Positions 12,757-26,200 are shown, counted from the stretch's first letter. The stretch: DNA of 64,000 bases from Blepharisma japonicum (GCA_949751835.1 CATKHK010000038.1:310001-374000), one strand, 5' to 3'. Program-made: numbers and translations. The notes: generated from the letters alone by a model not told the origin.

Positions 12757-13844
12757 TTACTAAGAAAAATCATATTTATTAAATGCAATTTCTCAGTTTT
12801 GTAGGTAAACACAATTTACCAAAATTAAATAGTTCAGAGGATATATCATAAGAAGTATCATTTGTGGAATTAAATGGGTTTGGAGAAGCTTTTCATTTGA
12901 TTAATCAATCGATGTATGATATTATATCATTCCAAGAAGATATAGTAGATAATTTCAAGATTGAAATGTCTCTTTTATATAATTTAGGGGTTTTCGTTCT
13001 AATTGTATGCGTGTGCCTGCATGGTTCCTTTTTGTTATTTCTCAATTAAAGTCGTCGAGCAATATAAGAAACAAAACTTTTGATCGTTATTTTGACTTAA
13101 AACAGCTGATTTTTGAGAGACTTACAAGTGTGCACTTCGAGCATGAAAACATATTTCGCAATCTAAAAAAATATGATTTCAATATTTATTGGAAATATGT
13201 ATGAAGAATATCTATGTATTTTTACTTGTTTCTACGTTTTCTATCAAAATATAACTTATTTTCACGAAAAATGCACGAATTATTTGTCAAAAAGACCTGA
13301 AATCAATAGGGACTTAATAGATGGGCAATATATACCTGTTTGGGAGTATGGACGATAAAACCATTTTCAGATAATATAGTAATAGTAAGAATGAATGGAA
13401 GAAATTATTAAAAAACCCGATTTATTCAATATTTATTTAAGAAAATCAAAATATTCATATATCTTATAGATAATTTCAATGATGAATACTTTGAAAATGG
13501 CAATACAGCTTTATCAAATATTTTTATTTATGGAAAAAATTCAGCCCAAAATATTTTGATACTTTACACATATTTTATGGTTTTTTCTTACCCCTATCCA
13601 AGTGTGACAGAATTGGTTAATAACTATAGGACAATCGTCATTTAATTATGATGTGCTCACTGAAGAGATTTATAAATATTCACAAAGCAAGATTGATGAG
13701 CAGATGAGTGCTATTTTTATATGTCTGGTCATTTTTATCATAATTTCAATTTTATGTACTTCGGATCATATTTGAGATTTTTTAAAAGAGAAAAGAGTTA
13801 TTTGCAAAAAAATCAATTTGGTGATGAGAATCATGTTGCATTAG
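12757..13844 (+). pseudogene. Decayed C-terminal third of a P4-like paralogue
   Basis: Aligns with P4 from about 17930 to its stop. Recognisable pieces include ELNGFGEAFHLINQSMYDII (12864 on), SSNIRNKTFDRYFDLKQL (about 13052 on) and KKSYLQKI-like codons near 13800. The reading frame changes several times and in-frame TAA codons occur, so it cannot make the family C-terminus. The stretch around the second intron is shortened and no intron remains. There is no N-terminal half upstream; the homology starts abruptly where the P3 3' flank ends. It shares the CATTAG/CATTAA end with P4. Most likely a truncated duplicate of the P4 lineage. Confidence 0.85.
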
Positions 13845-13894
13845 TTATTTTTAAATTAATCAAAAATGTTAATAAATTAAATTTATAATTTGTT

Positions 13895-14055
13895 GAAGGA
13901 TAAATGATAAGACTATTATAATAATGATCCTAACTATAAGAATTTTGAAAGAACTAATTGATGATTTCTCTATAGCATAGAAGGGCTAAGTTCCCTTTAT
14001 TTAATGCTACTTTAGATTTAAATAATTAAATTATTACTTAAACGAGAGTATTTTA
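13895..14055 (+). pseudogene. Fragment of the first ectodomain of a P2/P3-like paralogue
   Basis: Aligns with P2 5900-6060: shared stretches include AATGATCCTA-CTATAA and TCTAAATAATTGAAATTATTG-like sequence, here broken by stops. In a gene this part comes before the C-terminal third, but here it lies after the remnant at 12757-13844, so it comes from a separate duplication or a rearrangement. Confidence 0.7.
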
Positions 14056-14389
14056 TTAAACTTTCATAATTGCTTCATAGACTAAACACTAAAAAAAATC
14101 ATTTATAGGAACATTTTGCATTGAATATGCCTCAATAATTAAGCATAAACACATAATATTTTGTCCTTTTTTGTAGATTTGAATTTAGAAAATTAAATTA
14201 ATTTAAATTTTGATTGAGCTAAACTATTAATTAGATTTATATAATAGCGCTATAAACTTTTAAAGAGATTATTTTATTAAAATCTTATTCTGCATATTAT
14301 ATAAATAGCTTTTTTTTAAAAAAATTACCCCCTTCAAGTTAAACATTGACTTGTTCCAGCTTAAAGGGAATAAAATCAGCCTTACATTT

Positions 14390-14697
14390 ATAATCAGCCC
14401 TTATATTTTATGCAATAAAACCGTCATGATTCAAAATGAGCTAATTTTTATCAATAATTTCTTAAAATTTTTTTTATCTTATAAATATGACTTTTTTTTA
14501 TTTAAATATTTAAAATTAATCAAATTATTAGCAATATTCTGTATAATTTTATTTAAATAGCTATTAAGCCAAAATTCTCTCATTTTTAAGTCATTTTTAT
14601 TTTTACTTTTGAACTTTGTATAGATAAATTTGAACTAAATATCAAACGATTTTTTAGTGGTTTCAAATTTTTTGTAATTCCCTTTAATAATTTTGTT
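14390..14697 (+). repeat. Spacer repeat, copy B
   Basis: Partner of 7605-7913; about 300 bases, clearly similar over the full length with small indels. It lies about 225 bases upstream of the P4 start, while copy A lies about 400 bases upstream of P3. Confidence 0.75.
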
Positions 14698-14921
14698 TAA
14701 TCCAAAGACTCGATGGAAAATACGTTTTTTATATGAACTATTAAAATAAGTAACAAAAAAATTTTAAATAACTTTTAAATCCGTCTAAACCATAAGAATA
14801 AGCCGGCTCATAAGTCTTTGATAATTTAATTATTAAAAATATTGAGAGACACCTAAATTATATGATTGATTAAATAGTCAACATTATAACTACAAAATAA
14901 GTTTGCTAATATTGTCCATTT

Positions 14922-17900
14922 ATGCTTGAACTTGGAGTAGTCCACGAAGAATCCTCCCTCTATCGTAAAAAACTCTGGAAGGCAGCAGACGAAAAGTCCA
15001 TAGTAAATTCACTTTTTGATTTTTATCGAGAACTTTACTCTCAAAAAAACTTTGGAGAAAAATCCGATTTCAAACTAAAAGTAAAAGAAGCATTCGAAGG
15101 CTTAATTTGAAGCTCACAAATTATCACATTATTGTGAATTCCGAATCTAGAAATCGAAAATTGAAGCGAAAGTATGCTAATATGGAAGATAATTGGATAC
15201 TTAAAACTTGATTATTCTTGTTCAGCATTCGGTATCATAAGCGAATGTCTATATTTTTCGATTTTATCAGTGTTTCTTATTTATTTGAGTATTGTTTTTT
15301 TAGTTTATATAACTTATCATTCTTATAGCATACAGAAATTATTTTTTGTCATTTTTAAGAGAATTTTCGAAGTATGATTTATCTTTTTTATGGTGCCTTC
15401 AATGACTTTATTTTCCATATTTCTCAAATATAATTTTCTACCAAAAAATCATATATGGGAATATAGAACTCATAACGAATTTTCAAATTTTGAAATAACT
15501 ATTTATTGGGAAGTTGCGACAATTTTTGCAATGATGCTCTCATTTCCTTTAGTTTTATTTTATATTAATTTTTCAGGAGAAATTAGGCATTATGCAAGTA
15601 AAAAAGTAATAAATGCAAGAGCACACTCAAAAATAAATATTCAAATTGCACTTTTTACATGGCTTTTGCCTATTTTATACGCATTATTTGCTGAAGATTA
15701 TATCGTTTATTTTCAGATCTTTGTATTGATTATTTCAATACTTCTATCCATAGAAACACTTTTACTTTTGCCTTATTTCTCAGCTTATTGCAATTTTATT
15801 CAGCTTCTTCGGCTTTCCCTTATAGGTTTGATATCATTTTCTTTTATTTTTGGCTATGCCCTCAATAACTCCTTAGTTATCTCATTTCTAGGAGTTATTT
15901 TAGGGCTTTCATCAATCAAGATTACTATTTTTTTGACTTGGAAATTTTATTCAAAGATTAAGCCAGATATTCCTACTAACATATCAGAAATTAACTCTGA
16001 ATATGACTTAGAAAAATCATTGAGATTTGTGTTAAGTTCCAACGATATTGGACACAAAGATCAAATTATTCAAATATTCCAATTGTTTTTTAAGAAAAAT
16101 TATACCCTTAGATCTAGGTTTCAAGCTATTTGAATCGCAAATTATTGCATTTTTACATTAAAAGACGAGTCTTTAGCTAAAATTAAGTTAACCCAAGTCA
16201 AAAAATTTTCAGACTGGAGTTTAGAAGGGAGATATCAAGAGTATTTATGCAATAAAAATATATTAGAAATCAATAAATCAGAATGTGAACAGTTTATTAA
16301 CTATCTGCAGCAATTAAATTGGATAAAAAAAGAAGACAACACGCTATGCTGAAATTTATTAACATTTTGGGAAGAAATTACTTCATTAAAGCCAGATCTC
16401 CCTAAAATAATAGAAGGTATCGGCTATATACATCATGAAATATCATATTTAAATACAGCTTATCATCAACTTACAACGAAATTTTTTAAATCACGAGAAT
16501 CTATCGCTTTATATGCAACTTATTTAAAAAACATTTATTTTGATATGGAAAAATCAATTTTGCTTGAAGCTAAATTAAGATCTTTTGATAAAATTGCAGG
16601 GAATGCAGCTTATGATTATTCTAATTTCAGCTATTTTAGCGGTGCGAATGGCATTTTGATTTATTCAGCTGAAGAAGACGATTTCGGCGAAATATTTTTT
16701 GCGAATAAAAAGTTTGGAGAAGTCGTACAATTTCCTCTTCATGGTATAATTGGTAATAATTTTTTGAATTTTTTGCCTTCAATTTATCATTTGAAAATTA
16801 AAGAAAATGTTGAGTATGTGCGTAATTTTGGCTCAAGCTCAGAAATAGATCTTACTGAAGGGCTATTTTTAATATCCCCTGCAAATGTTTTGATAGAATG
16901 CACCGCAATGTGCCAACTCACATCAATTAATAATTACCTAGTTTTATCTATTACATTCAAGCCTATTCTTGCAAATCGCGAAATTGCTTTATTTATGGAA
17001 AATGGGGAAATTTTTTGTCATAGCATAAATTTCTTTAAACCCTGCAAAACATGCTACGATTTGCAAGGATTTTTTTTAAAAAATCTTTTCCCTGACCTAG
17101 AAGGGCTCGATTTACAAGATTTTACCCCTTATCCTGTGCCAACATTTCAGAAAGGCACATATATAGTTCAAACATATAAAAATTACCATGTTTTTAAAGT
17201 CTATTACGTGCTATTAATAAGTGATCCAAAAGAAATTTTGAAATGAAAAAAAGGCCATATTCCTCATAGTGATCATGAAGAAGATCTACAAAAAAATAAG
17301 GATATAGAGATAAATTTATTTAAAACAATAGATGATGAAGCAACAAATATAGCAGAACATAATTATTATGATTCAGAAGCAAACTTAGACCCTCATAAAG
17401 ACTCGAATTCTAATAATAACTCTTTAGGCGCTATTGAAAACATTTTATCTGAAAAAATCGAAGACGAAAGATCACAAATTTCTCAAGGCTCCCCACAAAA
17501 CAGATTTTTTAAAATGATAGGAGTTTCGTCTAGGTCGATAAATATTTTGCATATGGCTTTTGTAATTTCAGTAATTTCAATATAGATTTTATCTGTTATC
17601 GCTACAAATATCGGAGTTTTATTTTACGCTATTTACAATGTAGACTATGTAAGTAATATGGATCTCCCTGTAGCTGTCGGTAAAACAGCAAAACTTTTGC
17701 AAGCTGTAGGGTTTTTATCACATATAATTTTCCTTATTGCAACTAGCGGAACTCCTTTTGCGGCCCAAATTGTCAAAATAATGACCCCTGGCTTAGCCGG
17801 TAAAGTCAGCTCTGTGGAAAGTCTTTATTTAAACATTACACAAGAACTAGATAAATGGAATTATTGCTCGGGAATCAGCACTTTTACTGATGATCATGTT

Positions 17901-19106
17901 TCTATGTGAGAAGTTGAAGGAGAGCCTTATAAGAAAAAATCAAATTTATTAAATGCAATTTCTCAGTTTGTTCGATATGTATATTTTATGTAGGGAAACA
18001 CAATTTTATTAAAATTAAATAACTCAGAAGATATATCAAAAGAAGTATCATTTGTGGAATTAAATGGGTTTGGGGAAGCTTTTCATTTTAGTAATCAGTC
18101 AATGTATGATATTATATCATGCCAAAAAGACATCATGGACGATTTTAAGACAAAAATGCTGATTTTTTTGATATTAGGAGTTGCTGTGCTTGCTATATGC
18201 GTTTGCTGCATGATTCCTTTTTGCTATTCTACAATTAAAATTGAAAATAATCTGTGGAACAATATAAGAAACAAAACTTTTGACTGCTATTTTGAGCTGA
18301 CACAGTTAAGTATTGAAAGACTTACAACTATTCATTACGAGCCAGAAATTTTTCTTGATAATGCTCGTCCGACAAAGAAAAAATACGAATTCAATATATA
18401 TTGAAAATATGTATGAAGAATTTCTCTATATTTTTTGCTAGTTTCTACCTTTTCGATAATAAATATAACTTATTTCTATGAAAGATGCACAGATTATTTA
18501 TCAAAAAGGCCTGAAATCATAAGAGATTTAATAAACGGACAACTCATATACACTGGTTTAGCGATATGAACGATTAAATCTTTTTCTGATAATATGTTAT
18601 TAGCGTCAAATGCTTTAGTTAATATTATTCCTTTTAGTAATAGCGAAAGCGTATGGCAAGAATCGATAGAAAAAATCAGTTTATTCAAAATTCATTTAAG
18701 ACAGCCAAAATACTCATCTATTTTATCAGATGATTTTAAGCACGACTATTTTGAAAATGGTGATATAGTTTCGGAAGACGTTTTTACTTATGGGAAAAAT
18801 ACAGGCCAAAATATTTTAGAATTTGACTCCTATTTTATCATTTTTTCTTACCCGCCTTTTCAAGTATGGTTAAATTGATTAATAACTTTAGGACAATCAT
18901 CGGATAACTATGATGTACTTACTGATGAGATTGATAAATATTCACAAAGCAAAATAGATGACCAGATGAATATTATTTTTATAGTCCTGGTTATATTTAT
19001 CATAATTTCAATTTTTATGTATTTCGGACTATATTTGAGATTTTTCAAAAGAGAGAAGAAATATTTACAAAAAATCAATTCGGTGATGAGAATCATGCCG
19101 CATTAA
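14922..19106 (+). CDS. P4: PAS/TmcB-like multi-pass membrane protein
   Basis: Encodes 1,384 residues, with 12 UGA Trp codons and a TAA stop. Introns are 17571-17585 (GTAATTTCAATATAG) and 17979-17993 (GTATATTTTATGTAG). The start context TCCATTTATG matches P3. The signature reads FSGEIRHY, with ARAHS following. The PAS-like core has GEIFFANKKFG near 16690. The linker at 17250-17500 is acidic and rich in His/Asp/Asn and unlike the others in sequence. Ectodomain motifs are NYCSGI and CQKDIMDDF. The C-terminus is KINSVMRIMPH. It is closer to P2/P3 than to P5-P11 in the N-terminal block (LLPILYALFAEDYIVYFQIF). It is the closest intact relative of the remnant at 12757-13844. Confidence 0.92.
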
Positions 19107-20061
19107 ATATTATTTTAAATTAAATTGGTTATTTTTAAATTCTAAGTCAAGGTTTTATATTAAAACAAAAATAGGTGCATTGTCACTCATTTTTAATCAT
19201 AAATTAAATTAGAAATAAAAATTAAAATTGTAGTTTTTAAATTTTTAACTCTTCGATTAGGCTCTGAAATTATTTAATAAGAGTTTATGAGAGGTCACAT
19301 ATATTATTAAGTAAATAAAGGGAATATGTGGTAATTTCTATACTCGATTTTAATTGATCACCTTTAAAAGCGTGCAAACGATTAATAAGAAGGCGGATAA
19401 TGAGTATCTGAAATTATCAAAAAATTGAGGCTGAATCATATAAAGAAATATAGACGCGCTATTAATCAAAATAATTATAATTAACCCTACTTATTAATTT
19501 TCTAATAAGCTCAGGATTAATTAATACTTGATACGTTATCCATGCGTTTACAATTTCTGCTTATTTGATTTACTAAGTTTTTTATGTGTACTTTTTCAGC
19601 CTTTTTTACCTCTTTGCATTTAATAATTTTTTAAAGGAGATATAAATATGCATTTGAAAATAATCTTTATTTCTTATCCATGGTGGATTAATTTATTGTA
19701 AAGTAAATTTTTTAAACATAATTGCATATATGTAAAGGTAATTAGAAAATACAATCATTTAAAATCAAAAATAATAAATCATAATTTTTAAATTATTTTG
19801 CAACCTAATTTTCTGCTGCTTATAGCCTACGTCTTATGTTTTTGCATGCGTGCTTTTCATATTTGCTTAATTAAATAATATTATTTTAATGCTAAATTAA
19901 AAGTATAATTTGAATGCTAATATGAATTATTTAAGCTTTTAATTTTAAAGCATCTCTGAAGCAGTCATAAATCATATTTTAAATCAAAATTTTTTATTTA
20001 TTTTAAATTAAATTACTCAAACTTATGTTTATACATATTTTTTATTCACGAATCTAATCAT
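19107..20061. other. Spacer P4-P5
   Basis: No gene or RNA recognised. From about 19255 the sequence aligns, inverted, with the region upstream of P10; the clearest block is 19331-19372 against 52276-52316. This marks the spacer as part of the inverted duplication and as the likely P5 promoter region. Confidence 0.6.
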
Positions 20062-23000
20062 ATGACAGGAGCCAGGGCGAGCTCTGTTAAAAATGATAAT
20101 TTTCAAATTTTTTCAAAAATAGCCAGCAGAAAATCAATTAAAAACTCAATTTTTGAGTTTTATTGCCAGCTCTACTATAAAATCAATCGTGAAGAAAATT
20201 CTATACTTTGGGAAAAAGTCATAGAAGCAGCAAAGAGTATAATATGATGCTTTCAAATAATAAGCTTGCTATGACTTCCGGATATGGAAATTAGAAATTG
20301 AAATAAAAATATGATTATATGAGAAATTATAGGCTATTTAAAATTTGACAACATTTGTTCAGAATTAGGGATTATAAACGAATGCCTTATTTTATCAATT
20401 GTATTTACCTGAGCTAATATTTTGATTACAATTACTTTTATTACTGCTATTTATTATTCTTATAGCATACCAGCTCTTATATTGAGCATTTTCCGTAATT
20501 TTTTTAGTTTATGGATAACGTTTTTTTTTATTCCTTCAATTGAAATTTTTTCAATTTTCCTCAAATACAATTTTTTTCATTATAATAAAATTGTAGAATA
20601 CAAAGATAATAGCGATTCAGGCAACTTTGAGATTAGCTTTGCTTGGCAAATTTGTATAATTTTTTCAATGATTTTCGCACTAGTTCTGATTTTATTTTAT
20701 ACACAATTTTCTGGAGAAATTAGGCATTCTCGATATGAAAACACAATAAAGGCAAAAGCTCACTCGAAAATTGATACACATTTAGCTATATTTACTTACT
20801 TTTTACCAATAGTTTACGTTGCAGTTGCTGAAAATTCTATAATATATTTGCAAATAATAGCACTTATTTTTTCAGCAATTTTAATCAGAGAAACAGTGGA
20901 ATTTAGCCCATATTTTTCATTTTATTACAACTCTGCAGTTATTCTTCGGCTATATGTTGTAGCTTTTATTTCTTTTATTTTTATTTTAGGGAGGTTAATG
21001 GATAACTCACTAGCTATTTCTATACTTGCACTGACTTTAGGGCCATTTTTATTTATTTTCTATATTCATCATACGATAAAGTCAGAGAAAAAAATTCTTA
21101 AAAATATCCCTAATGACGTGCAAAGCATAAATTCTGAATATCAATTAGAAAGATATTTAAGGCATTCATTATGCTCAAATAATGTTGAAAATAAAGACGA
21201 AATAATTCAAATTTTCGAAAATTTTTTTATAGGCAGAGAACTTAAGTGTAGTAAACTCCTAATTTTATGAGAAGCAAATTATTGCTTTTTTACGTTAGAA
21301 GACAAGTCTTTAGCCAAAGTCAAGATTGCTAAAACTAAGCAAATTCCTAATTTAAATTTGGAAGCTAATTATCAAGAATATTTATCTAATAAAAATGTCT
21401 CAAACCATCATCTATCAGACAGCTCAAATTTTCATAGCTTTTTTGCTGAAATTCAATCAGCAAAAATAAAAGACAAAGAATTATGTATTGATTTACTAAA
21501 TTTTTTGCATGAAATTACTTCTTTTAAGCCAAATTTTAAAATTTTAAAAAAGAAATTGAACTCTATAGATGAAGCTATTACAACATTGAGCATAGAATAT
21601 AGTCATTTATCTACAAAATATTCCAATTCTAAAGAAGCTTTATCTCTTCATGCTTCATATTTAAAAGATATCACTTATGATATAGAAAAATCAGCCTTAA
21701 TTGAGCAAAAGATAAAATCTTTTGATAGAACTTCTTCAAACTCTATTAATGACTTTAACACTTTCAGCTGCTTTAATAAAAATAATGGAGTTTTAATAAT
21801 TTCAAATGAATCAGAAAGCTTTGGAAAAATTCTCTATGCAAATCATAGATCTGCTGAAATTTTTAAGTTACCTTTAAATAACTTTATCAATGACGATTTT
21901 TTCAATTTTTTCCACTCTTATCATAAAGAAAGAATTATAGCTGAGGCCAAGCATTTTGTTAAGTTCAGTTCATCATTAGAAATTGACTTAAGCCAAGGCT
22001 TTTTTTTAAATCTTCCTAACAATTTATTGGAGTGTGTTGGAAAATTATCAGTTACGGCAATCAACAACTTTCTTGTGTCCATATTGATTTTTAGAAAAAA
22101 AGATATTGAGCATCAAGCTGCACTTATATCTGATGATTTTGAAATAATTTGCCACTCAACAAATTTTCCATGACTTTTAGGCAAGCAAAATGATAATTTA
22201 ATAGGAGCCAACATAAAAAGGCTGTTTTTTTGCTTAGAAGAGTTTGATTTAAAGCCTTTTACAGCTTATCATTTGCCATATTTTTTAAATGAATTACACT
22301 TGGTATTGTCATACTATGAATTTTATGGGAAAAAAATCCCTTATGTGATACTGGTAAATGACAGCGATGAAATTAAGACATGGAGGAATGAAGAGCTTGC
22401 TGCTAATAACACTGAGTTTTTGCCAGAAAAATTATTAGAGCAGTGATCCACAGAAAGAACAAATATATCATCCCGAAAAGAATATCAGCCAGCAGAATAT
22501 TTGGACTCAAAAGCGAATTTGTATGAATATACTGATGAAAATAATAATGTTTCTGATAAAAATACCGATAGCAGATCTCAGTACTCAGCAAGCTCTTCTC
22601 AAAATAAATTTGAAAATAGTATGAAAATTTCTGCCAAATCAATAAATATCCTTCATCTTGCTTTTATATTTGCTGTAAATATTATTTAGGCTTTAACTGT
22701 CTTGGTTGTAAATATAGCTGTTTTAAGTCACGCTTTCACTAAAATTAATATAATTAGAGATGTGGAACTGCCATTATACATTGGAAAGACTGGAAAATAT
22801 TTTCAGCAAATTGCTTTATTTTCACAAATGATCTTGTGGGCTATAATTTCACAAGTTCCTGAAGCAGTTGCTCTTATTCCAGTTATTAACAATAGATATA
22901 TAGAGACTTTAGCAGATTTTGAAACAGTCTACGCAAATATTACAATAAATTCAAAAAAATGAAAACATTGTTCTGGTCAAAGCATTATAAACGATGAAAA

Positions 23001-24222
23001 CGTTGATTTATGGCACACAGATAATGGGATTTATACAAAAAAATCAAATTTAGTGAGTGCTGTGTCAGAGTTTATAAGAAATGTATTTTTTATTTAGGGA
23101 AAGGATTTTGAAAGAAAACTTAATGATAGCTCCTTGGGAAGTCCTTGAGATCCATTCCGCTTCTTGCTACTAAATGGGTATGAAGAAGCACTTAACTACT
23201 GCTACAATTCATTAAATAGCATAATCGACTGTCAAAAATCCACAATGGGAGACTTCAAAATTCAAATGGCGCTTCTTTTATCGTCTGGACCTATTGTTCT
23301 TGCTGCGTGTATTTTGCTGATAATACCATTTTATCTTTCTATTTTTAAAATAGAAAATGAATTTTGAAGCAGTGTTAGAAAAAATGCTTATGGCTCTTAT
23401 TTTGATTACAAACAAACTATTTTAGACAGATTAAGAGATGTACATTCTGAGGAGAATATTACATTTTCCAACCAAAAACCTTCTAAAAAGATATTCATTT
23501 TTAAAAGTTATTGGGCATACATTTGAAGAACTCTTATAGTATTCGTAATTGCTTCCTTTTTTTGCTTAATAAATATTTTTTATCTTTATGATCAATGTGT
23601 AGAGTATTTATCTAATAGACCTGATGTTATCAAAATTTTAATTCAAGCACAAATTTTATATGCAAACTTAGGGATATGAACAATTCAATCTGCGGCAACA
23701 ATGTGGGGTTTTCCATTATGTGTTCAATTTCCTTCTGCATGTCCCTTTTTTCAAGCTAATACCAAAATAGATGAAATTCTGCTTGATATTCAAAGTACTG
23801 TCTCAGCTTTAAGAAATTCTAAGTATTCAGATATTTTATCTCAAAAATTTAAAAATCTCTTATATGAGGATAATCGAGAAATTTCAAAGGATTTTTTTAC
23901 ATATGGGACTTATTCAGCTCAGAATTACTTAACACTTGACATGTATGTCCAGGCGTTTACAATTTCTCCTCCTTATGATTTACTAGCTTTCACATGAAAT
24001 ACGCTGTATATAGCTGATTTTTATGGCAGTGCTGTAAATGAAATTGATAATTACTCAAAAAGTGCGATCAGCTATCAAATGAATATTATTGCATTTTCAC
24101 TAGCAGGCTTTATTTTATGCTCATTTTTAGCTTATATTGGATTTTATTTACCTTTCTTTAGGAATGAAAAAAGGTATTTACAAAAAATAAATTCAATTCT
24201 TAAAATGATACCTAATAACTAA
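19255..24222 (+). repeat. Inverted duplication, left arm (contains P5)
   Basis: Pairs with 47408-52395 on the other strand. The coding parts align throughout, with the same intron positions (408 bases apart in both). Upstream homology persists for roughly 0.8 kb in patches; downstream homology is not seen. The loop between the arms is about 23 kb and holds the Rep fossil and P6-P9. Confidence 0.75.
20062..24222 (+). CDS. P5: PAS/TmcB-like multi-pass membrane protein
   Basis: Encodes 1,376 residues and ends IPNN-TAA. Introns are 22675-22689 (GTAAATATTATTTAG) and 23083-23097 (GTATTTTTTATTTAG). The N-terminus MTGARASS is shared with P10 (MNGVRASS), which confirms the start. The membrane block carries FSGEIRHS with KAHSKID, and the Trp of WCFQ is TGA at 20245. 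The PAS-like part includes GKILYANHRSAEIFKL near 21830. The first ectodomain has HCSGQ and the second Cys pair CYNSLNSIIDCQ. It has several features not shared with P2-P4: a longer hydrophobic N-terminal run after residue 110 and the last loop YLPFFRNEKRYLQ. Sister of P10. Confidence 0.92.
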
Positions 24223-24586
24223 GGATAATCCTTGTGCAATATAAATAAAACCTCTCATTTATTTTAAATTAAAAGCATTTAATAGAGTGTTATAATACTA
24301 TTTTTACTTTAGAAAGTGCTTAATAAATAATCTATTTAAATTATCACATCTGCTTCTAAACCATAAATTATCATTAACACTTTCAAATTATATAATATTT
24401 GTGGAAAAGAAGAAATTATGCTTGCATAAACACATTTAACAAGAATTTCAAAAAGCAGCAAATAGAAAAAAAGTTAAAAATGTTTTTTTTTGTTGAGGTT
24501 TTTACTGCTTTACTGCGATAAAACCATAACCAAAGAAAATTTTATTATATGATCCTAAAAATTAACAATTTAAAATCATAACTAAT

Positions 24587-25240
24587 GTGAGTGTTACTAG
24601 AAATCATAAAAGCCAAAAGCTGAAAATTAGAAAGTTCAATCTTTGCGAGTCCATTAGCTTGCACCGCTTAAATTTTTATCTGACTTCTTCTGATTTCAAA
24701 GCACAATTTTATATATATTTTAGAAAAGAAATGCTGCTAATATTAATTTTAATTAAGGATATATTTCTAATGCCTTCTACGAGGCTGTCCATTTTTAAAT
24801 GTTTTTCTTTCAATGCTTTGCATAATTGTAAAAATAAAATTTGACTTTTTATTTATAGGATTGATGATTCAAAAGGGTGAATCAAAGTCAAACCGCTTTG
24901 ATACATTATAAAAGATTATACGTTTGTGATATCTGATGAAGAAATTGATTATCTTATTCAAAGAGGGTGAGGCTGAGATGATGGGATTAGATGATGCAGA
25001 AATCTTCGAAACGTATATTTAAACCTTAGAAGCTTGGAATTGAGAAAGGGAAGCAAGGGAATCATTGATCATTTGCGGCGGAGATTTCAGCAAACTCTTG
25101 AATATTTACTTGCATGAGGACTTTTGAAGAAGAAAAATAAGAGCGAAGATAGAGAGGAAGAATTGCTATTTAAAGGCGACTTGAGGAGAAATATGTGGAG
25201 ATGTCGAAATAATCACAATTCAGCCAGAAGATAAAAAGAT
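24587..25240 (+). pseudogene. Unidentified coding-like patch, possible DNA transposon remnant
   Basis: One frame runs from an ATG at 24587 to a TAA near 25240 if UGA is Trp, about 215 codons with several UGA. Its second half reads like protein (DEEIDYLIQRGWGWDD, EYLLAWGLLKKKNKSED, MWRCRNNHNS) and is less AT-rich than its surroundings. The WRCRNN string recalls the zinc-ribbon region of IS1595/Merlin-type transposases, but the expected cysteine pattern is incomplete and no DDE motif was found. A second frame over the same bases also looks coding-like, so the real frame is uncertain. It may be a remnant, a small unknown gene or chance. Confidence 0.25.
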
Positions 25241-26094
25241 GAGGTGTGAATACTCAATTTGCAAAGATCAGGCAGGGATGAATTGAACAGCTAATATTCA
25301 AGAAAAACTGAAGATAATCGTGTAGAAGAGACACAGATAGAAGACTCAGCTACGCTGCTAGAGGCATGAATATGATTATTTTATTTATAAATTGATCCAA
25401 AAGACGATTTAAATTCCATTTTTTGCCAATATAGAAATAAATTATTTTAATGCCGTGAGTTTTTTGAATTTGGAAAATACGAACCAATTATGTCTAATAT
25501 TTAATGAAAATGCCTTAAACTACATAATAAAATATAAGGATTCCAGTTATAATGGGCTGAGACAGTTTCACTACCTTAAATCATATAGACTTCGAAGTCT
25601 AACTGCATGATAATGCAGAAGTCTCTTGATTCGATTATGGCAGAAGTAAAGTTTTCACGTCTTGCAAGTATTTAGCATTCTATCACCAACTGTTTTAGCC
25701 AACTTTTTTATAATTCCTGAATAATTCTTTTAGATTTTAATATATTTACTAATTTGCTATAGATTTTTCTAAAAGCTATCTGATTAGCTTCTAAGAGAAA
25801 AATTATGTGCTTCTGTCTCTCCTTATTTTAGTATCTCAGTCTGAATTCTCCTTTTCGAACTGCAGGATGCTGATATCAGCTTGTGAATGATGCTCTAGAT
25901 GAGCTCTCTGTGACCTGAGGCGTGAAGTACAGCTTTTCAGTGTTATAAAAAAATGAAAATTTATAGTGATTTCTATTTTATCCTTAATTTTTTTTAGCAC
26001 GTTTAACGAAGTGTTGTCTCATTAGTCTCTTTCTCATATTTATCATTGGATTTTTTATCAATATTTCAGATTATAATTGAGGCGTTCAAAAACA

Positions 26095-26200
26095 GCGAAT
26101 TACGAGCCAGACCTTTCCTTACATTTTAAACCAGAAATACATATAACTTACAATGAAAAATCATATAAGTTTTAAGGAGGATCATTATTAAGGGAAAGTA
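26095..26200 (+). pseudogene. Possible tiny fragment of the family's cytosolic loop
   Basis: The stretch ATTACGAGCCAGA matches P4 near 18335, and the following codons (PEI...SYKF, then GGAGGAT) resemble the loop ending in GPEIEL...LYNF in P2. Short and weak; a chance match is possible. Confidence 0.3.

Larger units (their letters stand above)
12508..14921. other. Spacer P3-P4 filled with family debris
   Basis: A 2.4-kb gap holding, in order, the 3' flank of P3, a decayed C-terminal third (12757-13844), an internal ectodomain fragment (13895-14055), about 300 bases of featureless AT-rich DNA, and noncoding repeat copy B (14390-14697). Nothing else was recognised before the P4 start. Confidence 0.65.

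Noticed and set aside
18494-19096. Two minus-strand frames near the P4 3' end
   Set aside because: Shadows of the second ectodomain and last helix of P4.
25590-25660. tRNA-like stretch with hairpin CTGCAT-GATA-ATGCAG and TTCGATT loop-like bases
   Set aside because: The anticodon-like arm has the wrong loop size, the T-arm stem does not pair, and no acceptor stem closes the fold.
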